Shown: positions 1-11,828 of the stretch, piece after piece
Position numbering within the stretch: position 1 is the stretch's first letter
Layout of the letters: every line of letters starts with the position of its first letter
Assembly (NCBI GenBank): GCA_003194525.1
Contig: NBIV01000211.1
Span: 87,163-151,162, forward strand
From: Gracilariopsis chorda
Taxonomy: Eukaryota; Rhodophyta; Florideophyceae; Gracilariales; Gracilariaceae
Direction: 5' to 3'
DNA: 64,000 nucleotides
The notes under the pieces: generated by a model
Database searches by the model: none
What the model was told of the DNA's origin: nothing
The model's input: the letters and a program-made list of their open reading frames with translations, nothing else
Translations under genes and position numbers: made by a program

Positions 1-300
1 GCAGGTCTAGGATATGAGACAACGAATCCCCAAGAACATGGATTTTACCTCGCACAAGGCTAATCTCGCAAAAGTTGAACGGACCAAAAATATATAACGA
101 TTGTGCCTCGCGACGGTTGAGATTTTTTTTGGCAAGGAGTTTTTCACCACTTGATTTTCTGTTAACAAATTGAATGACGACCTTTCGAGATCACAAAGGA
201 ATCGTTACAAGGCAGTCACTAAAGCCAACAGCTCCCGCTCGTTTGCAGTATAGCTCTGATCCCATGCAGTTAGCTTCTTATCACGTTCTTCATGATGTCA

Positions 301-1372
301 CTACATCAATGTAGCCTCAACAGCAAATTGGGAAGCATCAATGTGCACAAAAAACCTTCGGGACCAATCCAGAGGCACTAGAATCAGAGCAGTCATCAAA
401 GCCTCTTTCAGGTCTACAAATGCAGCATTAGCATCGGTATCACTCTCAAAAATACCTGAACGCCGCTGAGGAAAGACAGTGACAGGGGCAGCGCGCGACG
501 GAAAGTTAGCGTTAAAGTGACGAAAGAACTGGACTAGCCCCAGAAAGCTATGCAAATTGGTGAAGTTCATCGGCCGTAATAAGTTCTGAATCATGCTATC
601 CTTCTGAGGGTGTACTCCAATCCCATCATGACCAAAAAAAATACCGAGAAACTCGGTATCAGCTTGCATAAAGGAACACTTCTTGGGAGATGCGAAAAGC
701 AGATGCTTACGTAAGCGCTCCAGAACAATAAAAACATGAGTAAAGTGTTCCTCAAACGTGTTGCTATACATCAGAATATCGTCGATATAGACCACAAGAT
801 ATCGTTAAATGCAATCATGAAGCACCCGATTCATCAAGGATTGAAATGTGGCCGGTGCATTTCACAAACCCATGGACATGAACATGTATTAAAATTGTCC
901 GTACTTCGAGTTGAAAAACGTTTTATCAATGTCAGAAAGACGAAAAAGAATCTGATAGACACCAGTTTTCAGGTCCAATTTGGAGAAGAAACGAGCTTTT
1001 TCAAACGTATCGGACATCTCATCACATCTTGGAAGTGGAGCGTTATTTCGATTATTAATGCGATTAAGGCCTTTATAGTCCGCGAAACTACGAAGATCTC
1101 TGCCAGGGTCCTTCAGAAAAGAAAGGAGATCCATATCACAATCAAAAGTGCATCTTGCCTGAATGTAGAAGTTTGTCGACATAATCTCGTGCGGCAGCTA
1201 GTTCTGCTGTGGACAATTGATCAAATGGGGGATGCAACGGCTTGCAATCAGGTAGAATATGAGGCTCATGGTCCACATCGTGTTGTGGTGGCAAAGCGTT
1301 CTGCAATTCTTCCTGGAACATGTCCTCAAACTCGTTGAGAAACGTGTGGAGCTCAAGGTCATCATTGTCCAT
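301..1372 (-). pseudogene. Reverse transcriptase / RNase H pseudogene of element D
   Basis: Three minus-strand pieces follow each other. 1372-1142 has the pre-RT segment ending in DYVDKLLHSGK. 1182-889 has the RT palm beginning, with FADYKGLN and FSKLDLKTGVYQI. 795-301 has the catalytic box YIDDIL, the thumb segment HSFLGLVQFFRHF and the start of RNase H (FVHIDASQFAVEA). The catalytic aspartates of the YxDD box are still present. The pieces lie in different frames, so no continuous polymerase can be made. In a live element this enzyme copies the element RNA into DNA in the particle. Confidence 0.9.
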
Positions 1373-1672
1373 TAACTGAGACTTTGGACCTTTGTCAGCG
1401 GGGGCCTTTCAAAGTTGGGAGGATGACACCTCAACGACACGAAATGCTTTCATCCTTTGTTTCCCGTGGCACAGGAGTCGCTAAAAGTATTTCACGCCCA
1501 GACTCGACAGCTGTAATGGAAATGAGCGAACAACATGGCTCCCCGAGAGCACATGAGTTATCCCTTGAACCATGCCACGATCATATTCAGTCCTAAGATG
1601 TTCTTCAGTATGCCATGACATTTCCAGCAGCCCGTCGTAGCGACTGTCAGCTATTATCCAGTTTCTAAAGTA

Positions 1673-2105
1673 TCAAAAGGACCCTATATTCACTTTCCCA
1701 TCAGCATTCATTTTCGTTGCAATCTCATTTGCTTCCTGCTTAGAATGGTTGAACTCAATCAATACCGGAGTAAATCTAAGAATGATGCTTATTAGCAGAA
1801 GCAAACTCCCGGGACTCAACATTTGAATTACAACTATCATCTTTGAGCACTCAAACAGGAATACCATTAAACGTTCCATCCATGACCAACAATAGAACAC
1901 GGTAAACTCCGCCAGAATCCACAATTCTCTGATTCTGCAGCGATATGTCTGTTGAGCAAAGTCCTTCTAACGTGCAGTTTTTTATTCTAAAAGCACACTT
2001 GAGTTTCAGAACTATCAGAATGTAACTTATGGGCGTGATATTCTGAAGGCAAAGCCGCTTCAATATTGGAAACTGAAGCCCGGACTGCATTTGATTTAAT
2101 GCCAT
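1673..2105 (-). pseudogene. Aspartic protease remnant of element D
   Basis: Between gag and reverse transcriptase on the minus strand, a short frame contains RIVDSGGVYRVLL. This resembles the D-S-G active-site segment of retropepsins followed by a hydrophobic strand. Flanking frames are short and shifted. A protease is expected here, where it would process the Gag-Pol polyprotein. The call depends mainly on position plus the DSG triad, so it is tentative. Confidence 0.4.
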
Positions 2106-2114
2106 GCAACTCGC

Positions 2115-2820
2115 CTAATGAAATTCGAAGCAAGTATTGTTACGAATATGGTGCAAAGGCTGCTTCAAACGTGACAGGTTAACAATGTTCGTATTGTCGA
2201 TCTCCATTGGAGTGAGACCAGAAACAGATAAAACATCAGCGTTGTTGGCTTCATTTGAATCCCCTTGCGATGAAATTCCTACAAAAGCTGCTTCGACTCG
2301 CATGGCTATCTTTGTAGCCTCCTCAAATTCTTCACAGTTAGCTTTACGGACTTCGAACTGTAATTTGGACTTCAGACCACTGACAAACGTGTCCCACTTC
2401 TCACTCGAGCTCAGATCTGGGATGATCAACACAATGTTTTGGACCATTGACAGATACTACGCGACGGATCCAGTTTGCTTGCTTGTGCGCAACGCACCAC
2501 GAGCACGCTTTTCGTGATCTTCAGTGACAAATCCTCTGCGGATAGCAACAGCAAAATCTTCCCAGGATTTCGGACTCTTTCAGGCTCTCAAGATACTGTA
2601 CTATCAAATTACAGTGGTGTCTGTTAACAGGATTGTAGCGTACAAATTGGGATTGTCATTGGCAAGATTAACATTTGGATTAGCAAGTTGAATGAAATTA
2701 GAATTTTTGCTCCAAGTAGTACAACCACGTTTTTATAGTGAGAAAGCCCTGAGTTCCATTGAAAGCTTGCGGCTTGTTCGGCTTCAATTTGATGGATACA
2801 GAAGACGTTTGAGCTGCCAT
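2115..2820 (-). pseudogene. gag pseudogene of element D
   Basis: An ATG at 2820 (minus) opens a gag-like N-terminus with the phrase KPNKPQAFNG followed by TIKTWLYYLEQKF, typical of the start of the Ty3/gypsy capsid region. The frame then shifts near 2700. The C-terminal part (2447-2115) contains GLKSKLQFEV followed by FEEATKIAMRVEAAF, the usual end of a retrotransposon gag domain. Gag would form the virus-like particle. It is the first gene of element D, upstream of a protease remnant. At least one frame change makes it non-functional. Confidence 0.75.
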
Positions 2821-3250
2821 TAATGAGTAGCGATGCTAAAAGGGCAACGAATGGGATCTCTTTACTGGTACTGTTCCTCTGACAGGTAGATGGCCTTCCT
2901 TCTGTACAACTTAGCGAGCATCAATTTTGCTTATGTACACTATTCGTGCCGACCGTTCAGACCATCTAAGCCCTTTTCCATTTAAATCAATTCAAATTAA
3001 GACTTCAAGACCGTTAAATTGCTACACTTAAAACTTCAAGATGGTTCAATTGTTTCAGTACCCTTCGGAATCCTTTGAAGTTATGCTACTGGTTTTAAAC
3101 TTGACGTTGCGTTCTACCGCTGTCATCTTTTCAGAAAATGAAATGGACGTTGTCGATCAGTGGTCAGAGGAAAACGACTTTCATCATACACGTAGTCGTT
3201 AGTGTAGGATTTCGTCTACTGATATTTCAGATGGCTGAAAATTGTCAATT
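2821..3250. other. No gene seen between elements D and B'
   Basis: This A+T-rich stretch lies between the gag start of element D and the LTR-like repeat of the B' relic. A 5' LTR of D would be expected here, but I cannot find a TG...CA pair or a clear primer binding site. I see no coding potential. Confidence 0.4.
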
Positions 3251-3879
3251 TGTGGGGGTGCCACTCATACACTGGCACTGTAGTCATGCGAAGGTTGACC
3301 CTTTTATGGGAAGAACCTTTCGCAGGTGGATTGGTGATACACACTGGTTGTGGACAACCCCACGGGTACGGCGGAATCCTGCCTAAATTTAGGATATTAT
3401 TAGGTATTTTGTACTGGGACTTCCCACCACACACTTACTGCAGCTGCCACTGGCGGCTCCCTCAGTAAATATGACAAGCACCCATTGCCCTCAACTTAGA
3501 GGATTCTTCTAACCAAGAGGCCATAGAGCTCTGCCTTCAGGGAGCCTTACCGGCATACCGGGATTGCAGCATAAATCGACGACTCCCTCTTTGTTTTTTG
3601 CCATGTTTTCCGCTATTTTGGGTGTGCTATTGTCTGTGGGTTGTTGTACCACAGCTTCCCGTGTGGGTTTCCACTCTCCACCTTTTCCCGCATTGGGATC
3701 CTGACTTTGTGACCCTGACGTATTCTTCCTCGCCCTCGTAGACCCCACTTGTGCCCACGTGAACTCTGACCCCTTCTGCCTCTAGGACAGTTTCCTTCAA
3801 TGCAGCGCGCGTCTTGTAGCGTTGTTACTGTGGGTACGGCACTACCGAGCCCTCACATTCAACGCGGTGTTATACCACA
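3251..3879 (+). repeat. Candidate 5' LTR of relic B' (about 629 bp)
   Basis: The stretch begins TGTGGGGGTG and ends ATACCACA, so it has the same TGTGG/CCACA ends as the intact LTRs at 40.7, 51.0, 53.6 and 62.1 kb and is similar in length. It ends 5 nt before a degenerate primer binding site. The interior shows no easy similarity to the B LTR by eye. The boundaries are therefore inferred from the ends and position only. Confidence 0.5.
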
Positions 3880-3884
3880 TAAAC

Positions 3885-3902
3885 TGGTCTCTCAACCTAG
3901 AA
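3885..3902 (+). promoter_or_regulatory. Degenerate primer binding site of B'
   Basis: TGGTCTCTCAACCTAGAA differs at two of 18 positions from the primer site shared by the A and B elements (TGGTCTCCCGACCTAGAA). It begins with TGG, the complement of a tRNA CCA end, just after the candidate LTR. Confidence 0.65.
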
Positions 3903-4304
3903 AGGCCGGTGAAGGATTCTTGCTGATCGGATGACACAGCTCGGGGTGTCACCAACCAGAGTGTCTTGGAGAAGGATACTGTACTCAATGCGTGGACATC
4001 GGATTGAAACCGAAGTAGGACCGCCGTCACGGTTTCGTGAGAAGAGATCTTCGTCGACCTTTGCACCCACTCGATTTACTTCACTTACACGAGGTTTAGT
4101 TCGAGGCTATCCTCCATTGTTCTTGGTGTTCTTGTTGTGTTTTTCAGCTTTGTACTGTTTTCTGTTTTATTTATGAAGTTTGTAGACTGCAGTGGCAGTT
4201 TGAAGTCCTTTGTATGAGTTTTAATAATCAGGGTTACCTGAAGTCTTTTTGCCAGGCGCACCCCCCGGAGCCAGTCGAGCTCTGGTGAGCCCAGTTCGTC
4301 CGCG

Positions 4305-5911
4305 GTGCCCCACTTGGGCACCTCCACGGAGGCTAGTAACCCCCTTTATCAGCAGACGAGAGCCAAATCCAGGTCCATTGTAGCACCTGGAGTTACCTCC
4401 TATGTACCAGTACCGGACGCGGCTCAACCCAAGGGTACAACCTCAGCCCGTCAGCAACCCTCGATTTCGGATGACTTACGTGCTGAGTTACAGCTTTTTC
4501 GGGCAGGATCTGCGACGCAGAAGTTCCGTCTGAAAAAAATGGAAGGTTGGACTAACGCGATGGACGCGTCTTTAGAAACGCTACAACGGGGCAAATGATT
4601 CTGAGGACAAGAGGAAATGTCGATACTTAGATCATTGAGAGTATTTGGACGGTCCGAGAAGACTTGAATGGGCTGATGGAAGCTCAAGGTGCTGCTGCAG
4701 GGGCAATGCCTACAGTTCCTGTCACCGTCAAGGATTTCCTCACCCGTGTAATTCCCAGCCTTGAACGGTTAGAAAATGCAGTCACTCAATCGGCCACTAC
4801 AGAGGCTGAAGTGCGGAATTTACATCCCGTGGTCTTGGAGATGCGCTCGAGAAAGTCGAAGTCGGCACACCCCAAAAGCTCTAAGAAATCCCTGGAGTAC
4901 GCCCGGAAGGAATGTTTGGATTCCGAAGAGTCGGAGAACGACAGCTCTAGCTCGAATGACTCCGAAAGTGAAAGATTATCCCATGAAAGTTCGAGTTTCA
5001 GTGAGGAGGAAACTCGGAGCTCGAGAAGAAGAAGGAAAAACGTTGCTTCGTCACTGAGGAGGAAGAACTGGCCACAATGTCGAGGATTCAAGCCTCTCCC
5101 ATGTACGAACCCTCGTTGTGAGAAGATGATGAACTGTCGCCAGTAATTGTTAAAGATTAGGAAGCTTAAGCGAACTGATCCCAATACAGGCAAAGTGAAA
5201 TATCACATCAAGAGGATGAAAGTAGCGATGCATGACTTGGTTTTCAACCTGAAAAACCCCATCTTCGAGTCCAACATTCTGGTGTGCTTTTCCGCAGAGA
5301 TGGACACGCTGGAGATGAACCAAACTCAAGCCAGCCTATGTCGCTTTACCACAATTTCTGTCTAGGTTTACCCTCGATCAGTATCGTGCCTTTTGCGGCT
5401 CGTTAATCGTCGACCAAGGTGGAGTCACCAACTGGCCCTAGGCAGTGTAGTACCTCTTGCGGAGCTATGCTAGTTCGAATGCGAATAAAACAGCTTGCCT
5501 GATGCTCAGGGATATTTTCAGAAGCCTGACGAAGTAAAGATTGAGTAAAACTCGAGACTTAACAACGCTGCCACGCGCTGTGGGAATTCCCACTCGGTAA
5601 ACGAGAAAATGATCTTATTCTAGGACGGGTTGGACCCGACCATCAAATCCTTGGTGACTAGATACCGGTAACGGCAGAGTTATATGAGCTATTTGGATTT
5701 GATGCAGTTTGCACAAGCCAAAGGCGACGTGGTCAGAGCACGTGGTGGTACAAATACCCGACACCTGGGTACGTACGACATCAAGCGACCGTTTAAGCCT
5801 ACTCCAGGCACATTGTTACTGCTTCAATCCCCAGAATACTCGACGGAATCCCTAATTTCGCGCCCGCAAAGGGCGTTCCTCACATCACGAGGCGATGCAT
5901 TATCTGGATGA
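4305..5911 (+). pseudogene. gag pseudogene of relic B'
   Basis: Several short frames in succession match parts of the family B gag. 4664-5146 carries a Lys/Arg then Ser/Asp/Glu-rich block (DSEESENDSSSSND, then EEETRSSRRRRK) like the block at 55.0 kb. Around 5640-5760 the phrases IKSLVTRYR and MSYLDLMQFAQAKGDVVRAR match the B gag segment IRSLVTRYR...LELVQHARVEGDALRAR. Stops separate the pieces. It would encode the structural capsid protein if intact. Confidence 0.65.
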
Positions 5912-6612
5912 TACAGTTGATTCGATTCCGATCATGGACTTCCTGACCACCGAGGAAACCCTAGAAGAGGAATTGGTGACCATGGAGACCCATTCAGGTC
6001 AGTACCGAGCTGGGATGGTCCCGCCGGGGAAGTTTCACGAACCAGAAACCCGGATGGGTTGATACACGCGCGGTACCCAGCAACCCCGCTCTCAAACACC
6101 CCTTAGGAATACGCTGATCTGTTACAACTGCTATGCTCGGCCCCATCTTTCCGTGGAGTAACCTCGGTTCATTAGGGAAATGTACAAGATCATCTTAAAC
6201 TATGAGAGCTTAGCAGAAGACGACCGTAATCGTGTACTCGCTACGTCCTACTAGAAAGCCAAGACGTGGCAAGCTACTGACTTCGTCCGTCAAGAAGCGC
6301 TGAACTCTGCCATGTCACTTGAGCCTAGTCAAATCCAAGAGCCTGGACGTCAGCAAGTTTCTGCGCTGGCGAGACCTCAGAACCAACTGCACTCGGGAAA
6401 CACGAGGAGGTAGCCCTTTGGGGATCGGCACGGGTTGACCGCGTTATGCCGATTGAGTAGAGTGATACTACTTATTACCCGGTGTGGAGGGCTTAAATAC
6501 TCTTACTGCCGAGTAATACGAATGTTAGAACGCAGAGAAAGCTTGACTGCGCCGTACAACGTCCTTGGAGACGATACAATTGCCCGAGGAGGAGGATTAG
6601 TCACGTTCTTGT

Positions 6613-6981
6613 AATGGCAAAGCGCAACTACAAGGTATACGCTAGCTTTGATTCCTCACTTATCTCCGGGTGCCACGTCTCGCAGTGTTAGATTCAGGCG
6701 CTGGGCCTAGTTTCATTCTCTTTTCCAAATTAAGTCCGGACGAACGCCTTCGAGTTGGAACAGTGCCATTACTGGATATTCGGGATGCGAAAAAGAAGCC
6801 TTTGAAGTCAATTGGAAGAATTTGGGTAGTGGTGGAGCTGGGGCATCAGTGTTTCATGCAACCATTCATTGTGTGTATCACGTTTGTGGCACCAGTTATG
6901 CTTATTGTGAGACATTTGTGGAAGCCATCAGGCCAGGAAGTCATGAAACATAGATGGATGACGGGTCGACCATACCCATAG
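6613..6981 (+). pseudogene. Protease pseudogene of relic B'
   Basis: AKRNYKVYA near 6620, then LDSGAGPSFILFSKL, DIRDAKKKPLKSIG and a hydrophobic strand. This is the same order as the protease of the family B element at 56.7-57.1 kb (AKRNYKVYA, LDTGAGPNVV, DISDANNNPLQTVG). The active-site triad is DSG in place of DTG, which is also an allowed form. The frame is interrupted just before the LDSGAG segment. This is the best evidence linking the relic to family B. Confidence 0.75.
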
Positions 6982-7470
6982 TGCGAAAGCGCCTGTCAAG
7001 ACCACCGAATGCGGTACTCTTGTCTCCATCACAAGAGTATGCCCCCGTACGCAGGAACGTTTCTCCGAAGATTCGCATCTGTAATCCTGTGGTAATACCA
7101 CCAAAATGACGGACATGGATTTCGGTTACCACAAAGAAACATAGACTCATCGTCACGAAGCCCGACGCTGCTTTATATGAGACCCATGGGACAGTCGTCA
7201 CCAACTGCATCACTCACGTCATACCCTACAAACCTTTCAAGCTTCTCATAATCAATCTTAACTCTCACTAGTGCCGGCTGCACAAGCTTCAATTGGTAGC
7301 TATGGCACTGCCACACCACTAGATACTGATACCTTCTCTTGTATTGACAGCCTATTTCCTGGGAATATTGTTCCCAGACAAAGAGAAACCGGCAATCTGG
7401 AACGAGAAGGAACCGCCTTTTTCGGAACCAACGAGCGCAAGTGCAGAAGAGCTAGCTGTTAGAAACAGAG

Positions 7471-8157
7471 GTGCAGTGGTTGAATTGGTTGGAAGTCGAT
7501 GGTGATGATCCGAGTTAGAAGTTCGGAACATTCATCGGGGTTTATATATAGTTTCTAGTCTAGTTCGATCAGTGCCACTAGTCGATGGGAATTCGTCTGA
7601 GTTAAACGGTATAATGCTTGTTGTTCCTGCTCGCCTCCGTACGCCACTGGTTTACCGGCTTCAGTCCCAGATCTAGTCGTTTGATGACTTCGCTAATTCC
7701 ATCAATGCTGATGACTTGTCATCAGACAAGGTCTTGATGATCTGGCATGAACCCAGGGTGCCAGTGATGACTTGGTAGGACTCCGTCGGGAATCTTCAAT
7801 GACCGTTCGATCCCTACTGCACCGTGTGAAGTGTCTGTCAACGTTATGAGTAGTCGGCAACGTGTAATTTAGAGCCAATATGTCCACGTGGTCAACCAAG
7901 ACTTACTTGACATTAACATGTTGTCATGTCATATTGACAGGGTGTCAGGAAGATGTCAACGCAGCTTTGAGGGCAGTTTGGCATGGCAAACGGGTAACAA
8001 ATTTCTTCAGCAGATCGAGTAGAACAAAAATAACTGGTTTTTGCGCGTTAGAACTGATGCTAGAGCCAACTATATTCAATGAAAGGTTAATAATAACTAA
8101 TTCTAACATCGCTCTCTTCTAATAGTAGAGTCGACCCGACTCGTAACGAAGATTCTC
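7471..8157. other. No gene seen between relic B' and element C
   Basis: The stretch contains only short unrelated frames in all directions. I find neither a 3' LTR for B' nor an LTR for element C. Confidence 0.35.
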
Positions 8158-8590
8158 TTAGATTCGCACAAACCCAGATTCGGGAGAAACGGGAAACAGG
8201 TCGCGCTGAGTTTCAGGTTCAAAGGTGAATGGGACTTGACGTTCATCATCGAAGCGGTTCAGTAGTACACCAATTTTCTCCGTAAAACTTTGTTCAAACG
8301 TGAGGTGTCCATAACGCGTGACCATATAGTAGAAGATATGCATTGCGAACGTATCGTCCAAAATCGTCAGAATTCCACCATCATAGTTGAAGAAGAGTCG
8401 GTGCAGCAGTATTTCCTTCTCGTCGGTGTAGAAAAGTCCACAGTGTTGGGCGAATGAGAACGAGATATGACCTGCTTCTCAGCAAAGACGTAGCATGATT
8501 GCTTCAATGCGAGTGACTTCACCCATCCAGTGCTATAACGATCTTCCGCCGAGGTTGATATTGTTGAAAAACTCTCTCGCGTCTCCGACA
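8158..8590 (-). pseudogene. Unrecognised decayed ORF downstream of element C pol
   Basis: On the strand of element C, a frame of about 145 codons with two internal stops runs to 8158. It includes a protein-like stretch, ILDDTFAMHIFYY, then FTEKIGVLLNRFDDE and FEPETQRDLFPVSPESGF. I do not recognise it. It could be an extra 3' ORF of element C or an older host fragment. Its sense orientation differs from the antisense ORFs of families A and B. Confidence 0.3.
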
Positions 8591-8634
8591 TTGGTGTCCT
8601 GATTCATCTTCAAGGTTTGTTGAGACGGGGATGC

Positions 8635-9830
8635 TTAGGTCCTTCTCGGCATGAGTCGGTTCGCCTTTTCATACTGCCCGAGAAGTGCTTTGCAGTTCGT
8701 GAGATCTCTTTCTTGTATCCGGATATTCTCATGACTTGGGTATCCAAACAATTTGACAAGAAATTCAAATCGTGTTCCCCGTTTTCTGTGGTTGACAATA
8801 CATTCTAATTCATGTTCTTCTGTCCCATCCTTCAATGTTACCGGGGTGGGGTGATCTGGCTCGGGAAGAATTGATCTGTCTTCTCGATACGGATTGAGAA
8901 CAATAGCGTGGAACACATCATGACTTTTTGACTTGAGTGTGTGACTCAAGTCTAGACGAAATGTTACTGGACCAAGTTTTTCTGTGATCGTGAACGGTCC
9001 ACAGTATCGGATTGGTAGTTTAGACTTCTTTCCCATGTGGTCCGCATTGAGGTTTTTGTGGACAACATGACTTTCTGTCTCACTTGGAATGTGCAAGGGG
9101 ACCGATTCTTATCGGTGTATGACTTGGGGTAACGGTTCTGTTTTTTTATCTGTGTTCTTGCTTCAATACTTGGTTCCTTCATGGTCTCTATGAACTTCAG
9201 AGCTGCATCATTTTCTGAAATGATAATATCAAGCGGTAGTACTCTTGGGTGGTCCCCGTACGTTAAGAAGAGGGTTGTAAACTTTGTGGTTGAGCTCTCT
9301 AACGAGTTGTATGCAACTTCGAATTCTATTTGCTGTTCATCCCAATTAGATGGCTTAAGGTTGACGTATGCTCTAATCATTTCTTCAAATTTCTTGTTCA
9401 TTACCTCGGTTAGACCATCTGTCTGTGGGTGATATGCAGTTCATGTCCTTATCTTAGTACCGACGAGGCGGATATTTCTTTCCAAAAGTTGCTCATTAAA
9501 ATCTTGTCCCTGTCGAAAATAATTATTTCGGAGAGACCATGATGTCTGCATACTTGTTTGAAATAGAGTTCTGTAGTCTGGACTGCAGTGACATCTAGTG
9601 TTGTGGGGATTATTCTGATGAACTTGGATAGGCAGTCTACTACGACATACAATGCACTATTCCCATGTTTCGTTTTGAGAAGCGATGTGATGAAATCCAT
9701 TGTAATTTGGCCCCATTTCTTTCTCAGAGGAGTTAGTGGTTGTAGCTGACCCTCAGGTATCTTGGTTCCTGATTTCGTTTGTTGACACTTCAGACATGAG
9801 TCGACGTATTCATTAATCTAACCTATCTAA
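8635..9830 (-). pseudogene. Integrase and chromodomain of element C, 3' part
   Basis: Reading from 9830 down: the zinc-binding end SCLKCQQTKSG with KIPEGQLQPL; the catalytic core start (MDFITSLLKTKHGNSALYVV) and the second acidic segment IIIFDRDK (9700-9449); the core end with WDEQQIEFEVAYNS (9401-8964); then the GPFTI...VFHAIVLNPY C-terminal barrel and a chromodomain (ECIVNHRKRG, FLVKLFGYP) at 9096-8635. Integrase inserts the cDNA, and chromodomains direct Ty3/gypsy chromoviruses to marked chromatin. Frame changes separate the pieces, and the N-terminal zinc region is further split by the hairpin block at 9836-10150. Confidence 0.85.
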
Positions 9831-9835
9831 GGATT

Positions 9836-10150
9836 TGTGTGACAACGACTTTCGCACCCCTAAAAAATACGTAAAATGCACGATTTCGATTTTTTGGCGC
9901 AATCTGCGCCAGCAACCAAAATCGTGCTTCACGTTCATTTTATGAGCCTTTGGTACGCCAGCTCTTTGCACCAATGATAATCAAACGTTTTGGACAACCA
10001 AAACGTTTTATTGTCAGGTTTGTGAGGGCTCAAGCTCCAGCCCTGCCACTCTTTCCTGCAGGCAAGACGCAGACGTTACAACTGCAGGAAAGAGTGGTAG
10101 GGCCGAAGGCCCTTCTTACCCTTGTCGTTTGGCGTAACGATTTCCAGTAG
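9836..10150. repeat. Hairpin-rich insert inside the element C integrase
   Basis: The integrase N-terminus reads up to ...RLYYWK on one side (about 10150) and resumes with ...YVDSCLKCQQ on the other (about 9830). The roughly 300 bp between them is not integrase. It holds at least five inverted repeats in a row: TGGCGCA/TGCGCCA (9895-9911, 3-nt loop); a 19-bp stem with two mismatches (9975-9993 with 9998-10016); AGGGCT/AGCCCT (10025-10044); a 21-bp stem with one mismatch (10041-10061 with 10082-10102); and AGGGCC/GGCCCT (10099-10113). It resembles a fold-back element or MITE. I cannot define its termini or a target duplication. Confidence 0.65.
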
Positions 10151-10343
10151 TACAGTCTCCGAATTTTTTCATATGTTTTCCTAAATGCTAGATGAGCTCA
10201 TATAGGTTGATCGTGGTAGTCTTGTAGTATCTTTAGTCGTACTTCTCTTTTTGGTACGCAGAGGCGTCCTTCCCTAAAAAATCCGTTTTGTTTATAGAAT
10301 GGGTCCTGTAGAGATTTGTATAGGTTTCTGAATTCCTTGTCGT

Positions 10344-10998
10344 TCATATATCCGTTGATGAATGCGCGCGTATCCTTTTTGGATACTTCACCAAGCTGGG
10401 ATATACCATTGACTTTGGAGTTTCTGAGAATTGCTTCATGAAGTAGTGACCGGTTAATTCCTTCAAAGTTCTAACCGTGTTTCGGTTATCTTGAAAGAAC
10501 ATCTGTGACCACATTGGGCTTTTCTTTGATCGGCTGAAAACAGAAGTCAAACTCAACGATTTTTTCCAGCCAGCGTATCTGTCTTTGAGAAAGGTTCGGT
10601 TGATATTATAGATACTTCGAAGAGTAGTTTCCAGTATAAACTGTAAATTTGTGGCCATGAAGGTACACTCACCATGTCCTCAACGTTTCTACTACCCCCA
10701 AGAGTTCTATTTTGTGGGCTGCGTAACGTTTTTCGGTGGCGTTTAATGTTCTTGATGAAAATGCTACGGGTCGTTTAACATTGTTTTCAACCTGTTCCAT
10801 AACGGCTCTAATGGCATATTGAGAAGCGTTGGTAGTAACAATGATGGGTAATTTTGGGTCAAAGTGCCTTAGTACTGGGGTTATCATGATAGCTTTCTTC
10901 AAGGAATCAAAACTTTGAGCTTGTTCTTGTTTCCATCCAAATCCAGATTTTCCGCATAGTTTGGTCAGGGGTTTCGATATTTCGAAACAGTTCTTCAT
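10344..10998 (-). pseudogene. RNase H segment of element C
   Basis: 10998-10669 encodes FGWKQEQAQSFDSLKKAI, VLRHFDPKLPIIVTTNASQYAIRAV and the phrase PVAFSSRTLNATEKRYAAHKIELLGVV, the standard RT thumb-to-RNase H transition of gypsy elements. The usual aspartate in the TDAS motif is Asn here (TTNAS), a loss of a catalytic residue. 10658-10344 continues in a shifted frame with the connection region toward integrase. Confidence 0.85.
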
Positions 10999-11387
10999 AA
11001 AACTTCGTTAGTTGTTTATCAATCCCAGAAATGCCTGGACGTCGGTCTTGGTTTTAGGCGTACTCCAATTCGGGATTGAATCAACCTTCTGCGCTTCGAC
11101 GGATATACCTTCTGCACTCAAAATGTGTCCAGGATACTCAACTTTCTGCTTCATTAATTCACACTTTGAGAGCTTCCCATGAAGCTTGTGCTGGAAAAGT
11201 TTGTTGAGTACACATCTGAGATGCTTCAGATGTTCTTCTTTCTTCTTACTATAAATACGAATGTCATCTAGATATACTAAGACGAAAAGTCTATGTAATC
11301 TCTCAGTACCGTATCCATCAAGCTTAGAAATGAAGCTGGTGCGTTGGTAAGACCAGAAGGAAGTACGAGGAACTCAATGTGACCGTA

Positions 11388-11828
11388 TCATGTATGGAAG
11401 GCTGTTCTCGAGATTGACTGTTCGGAAAGTCTTATTTGATGATGTCCTGGACGAAAATCTAATTTTGAAAATATTTTATCGCCACTTAACTGATCGAATA
11501 CGTCATCAATCCGGGGTATGTAACTATTCTTCACCGTTAGTTTTTTTAATCCTCGGTAGTCAATACATAGTCTCAATTCTCCATCTTTCCTGGCGACGAA
11601 TAGTAAGGGTGCACCCCAAGGGCTTGAACTTGGTCAGATGAAACCCTGTTGAAGTAGTTCATCGAGCTGCTTACGTAGTTCTGTAAGTTCTTTATCTGAT
11701 ATTCGATATACTGCTTTCCTGAGTGGCGTAAAACCTGGCAATAGGTCGATATGAAAATCTTGTTCTCGCTTCGGGGGTAGTTCTCTTGGGATTTGGTCTG
11801 AAACTACATATTCAAATTCACCCAACAA
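11388..11828 (-). pseudogene. Reverse transcriptase segment of element C
   Basis: 11828-11634 carries the pre-RT segment (FHIDLLPGFTPLRKAVYRIS, ELRKQLDELLQQGFI). 11576-11388 carries [22 protein letters not shown] and [15 protein letters not shown], the palm motifs of a gypsy reverse transcriptase. The YxDD box region lies further down in another frame near 11280. Frame changes make the gene non-functional. Confidence 0.88.

Larger units (their letters stand above)
1..2820 (-). mobile_element. Decayed Ty3/gypsy element D (gag to RNase H), runs off the left edge
   Basis: Read on the minus strand, this stretch carries gag, a protease remnant, reverse transcriptase and the start of RNase H in the order usual for Ty3/gypsy elements. 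Every domain is broken by stops or frame changes, so the copy is dead. No LTR is visible: the 3' part lies outside the window, and the sequence upstream of gag shows no LTR I can delimit. It is A+T-richer than the elements at 41-64 kb, which fits greater age. Family assignment rests on domain order and the reverse transcriptase motif, not on a database search. Confidence 0.85.
3251..7470 (+). mobile_element. Ancient relic (B') of gypsy family B
   Basis: Heavily decayed copy related to the element at 53.6-62.1 kb. Matching landmarks occur in the same order: an LTR-like stretch bounded by TGTGG and CCACA, an 18-nt primer-site-like sequence at 3885, a Ser/Asp/Arg-rich gag block at 4830-5060, a gag piece near 5640-5760, and a protease with LDSGAG at about 6690. 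No reverse transcriptase is recognisable after 7.5 kb and no 3' LTR was found, so the copy is probably truncated. Many stops and frame changes are present. Confidence 0.75.
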
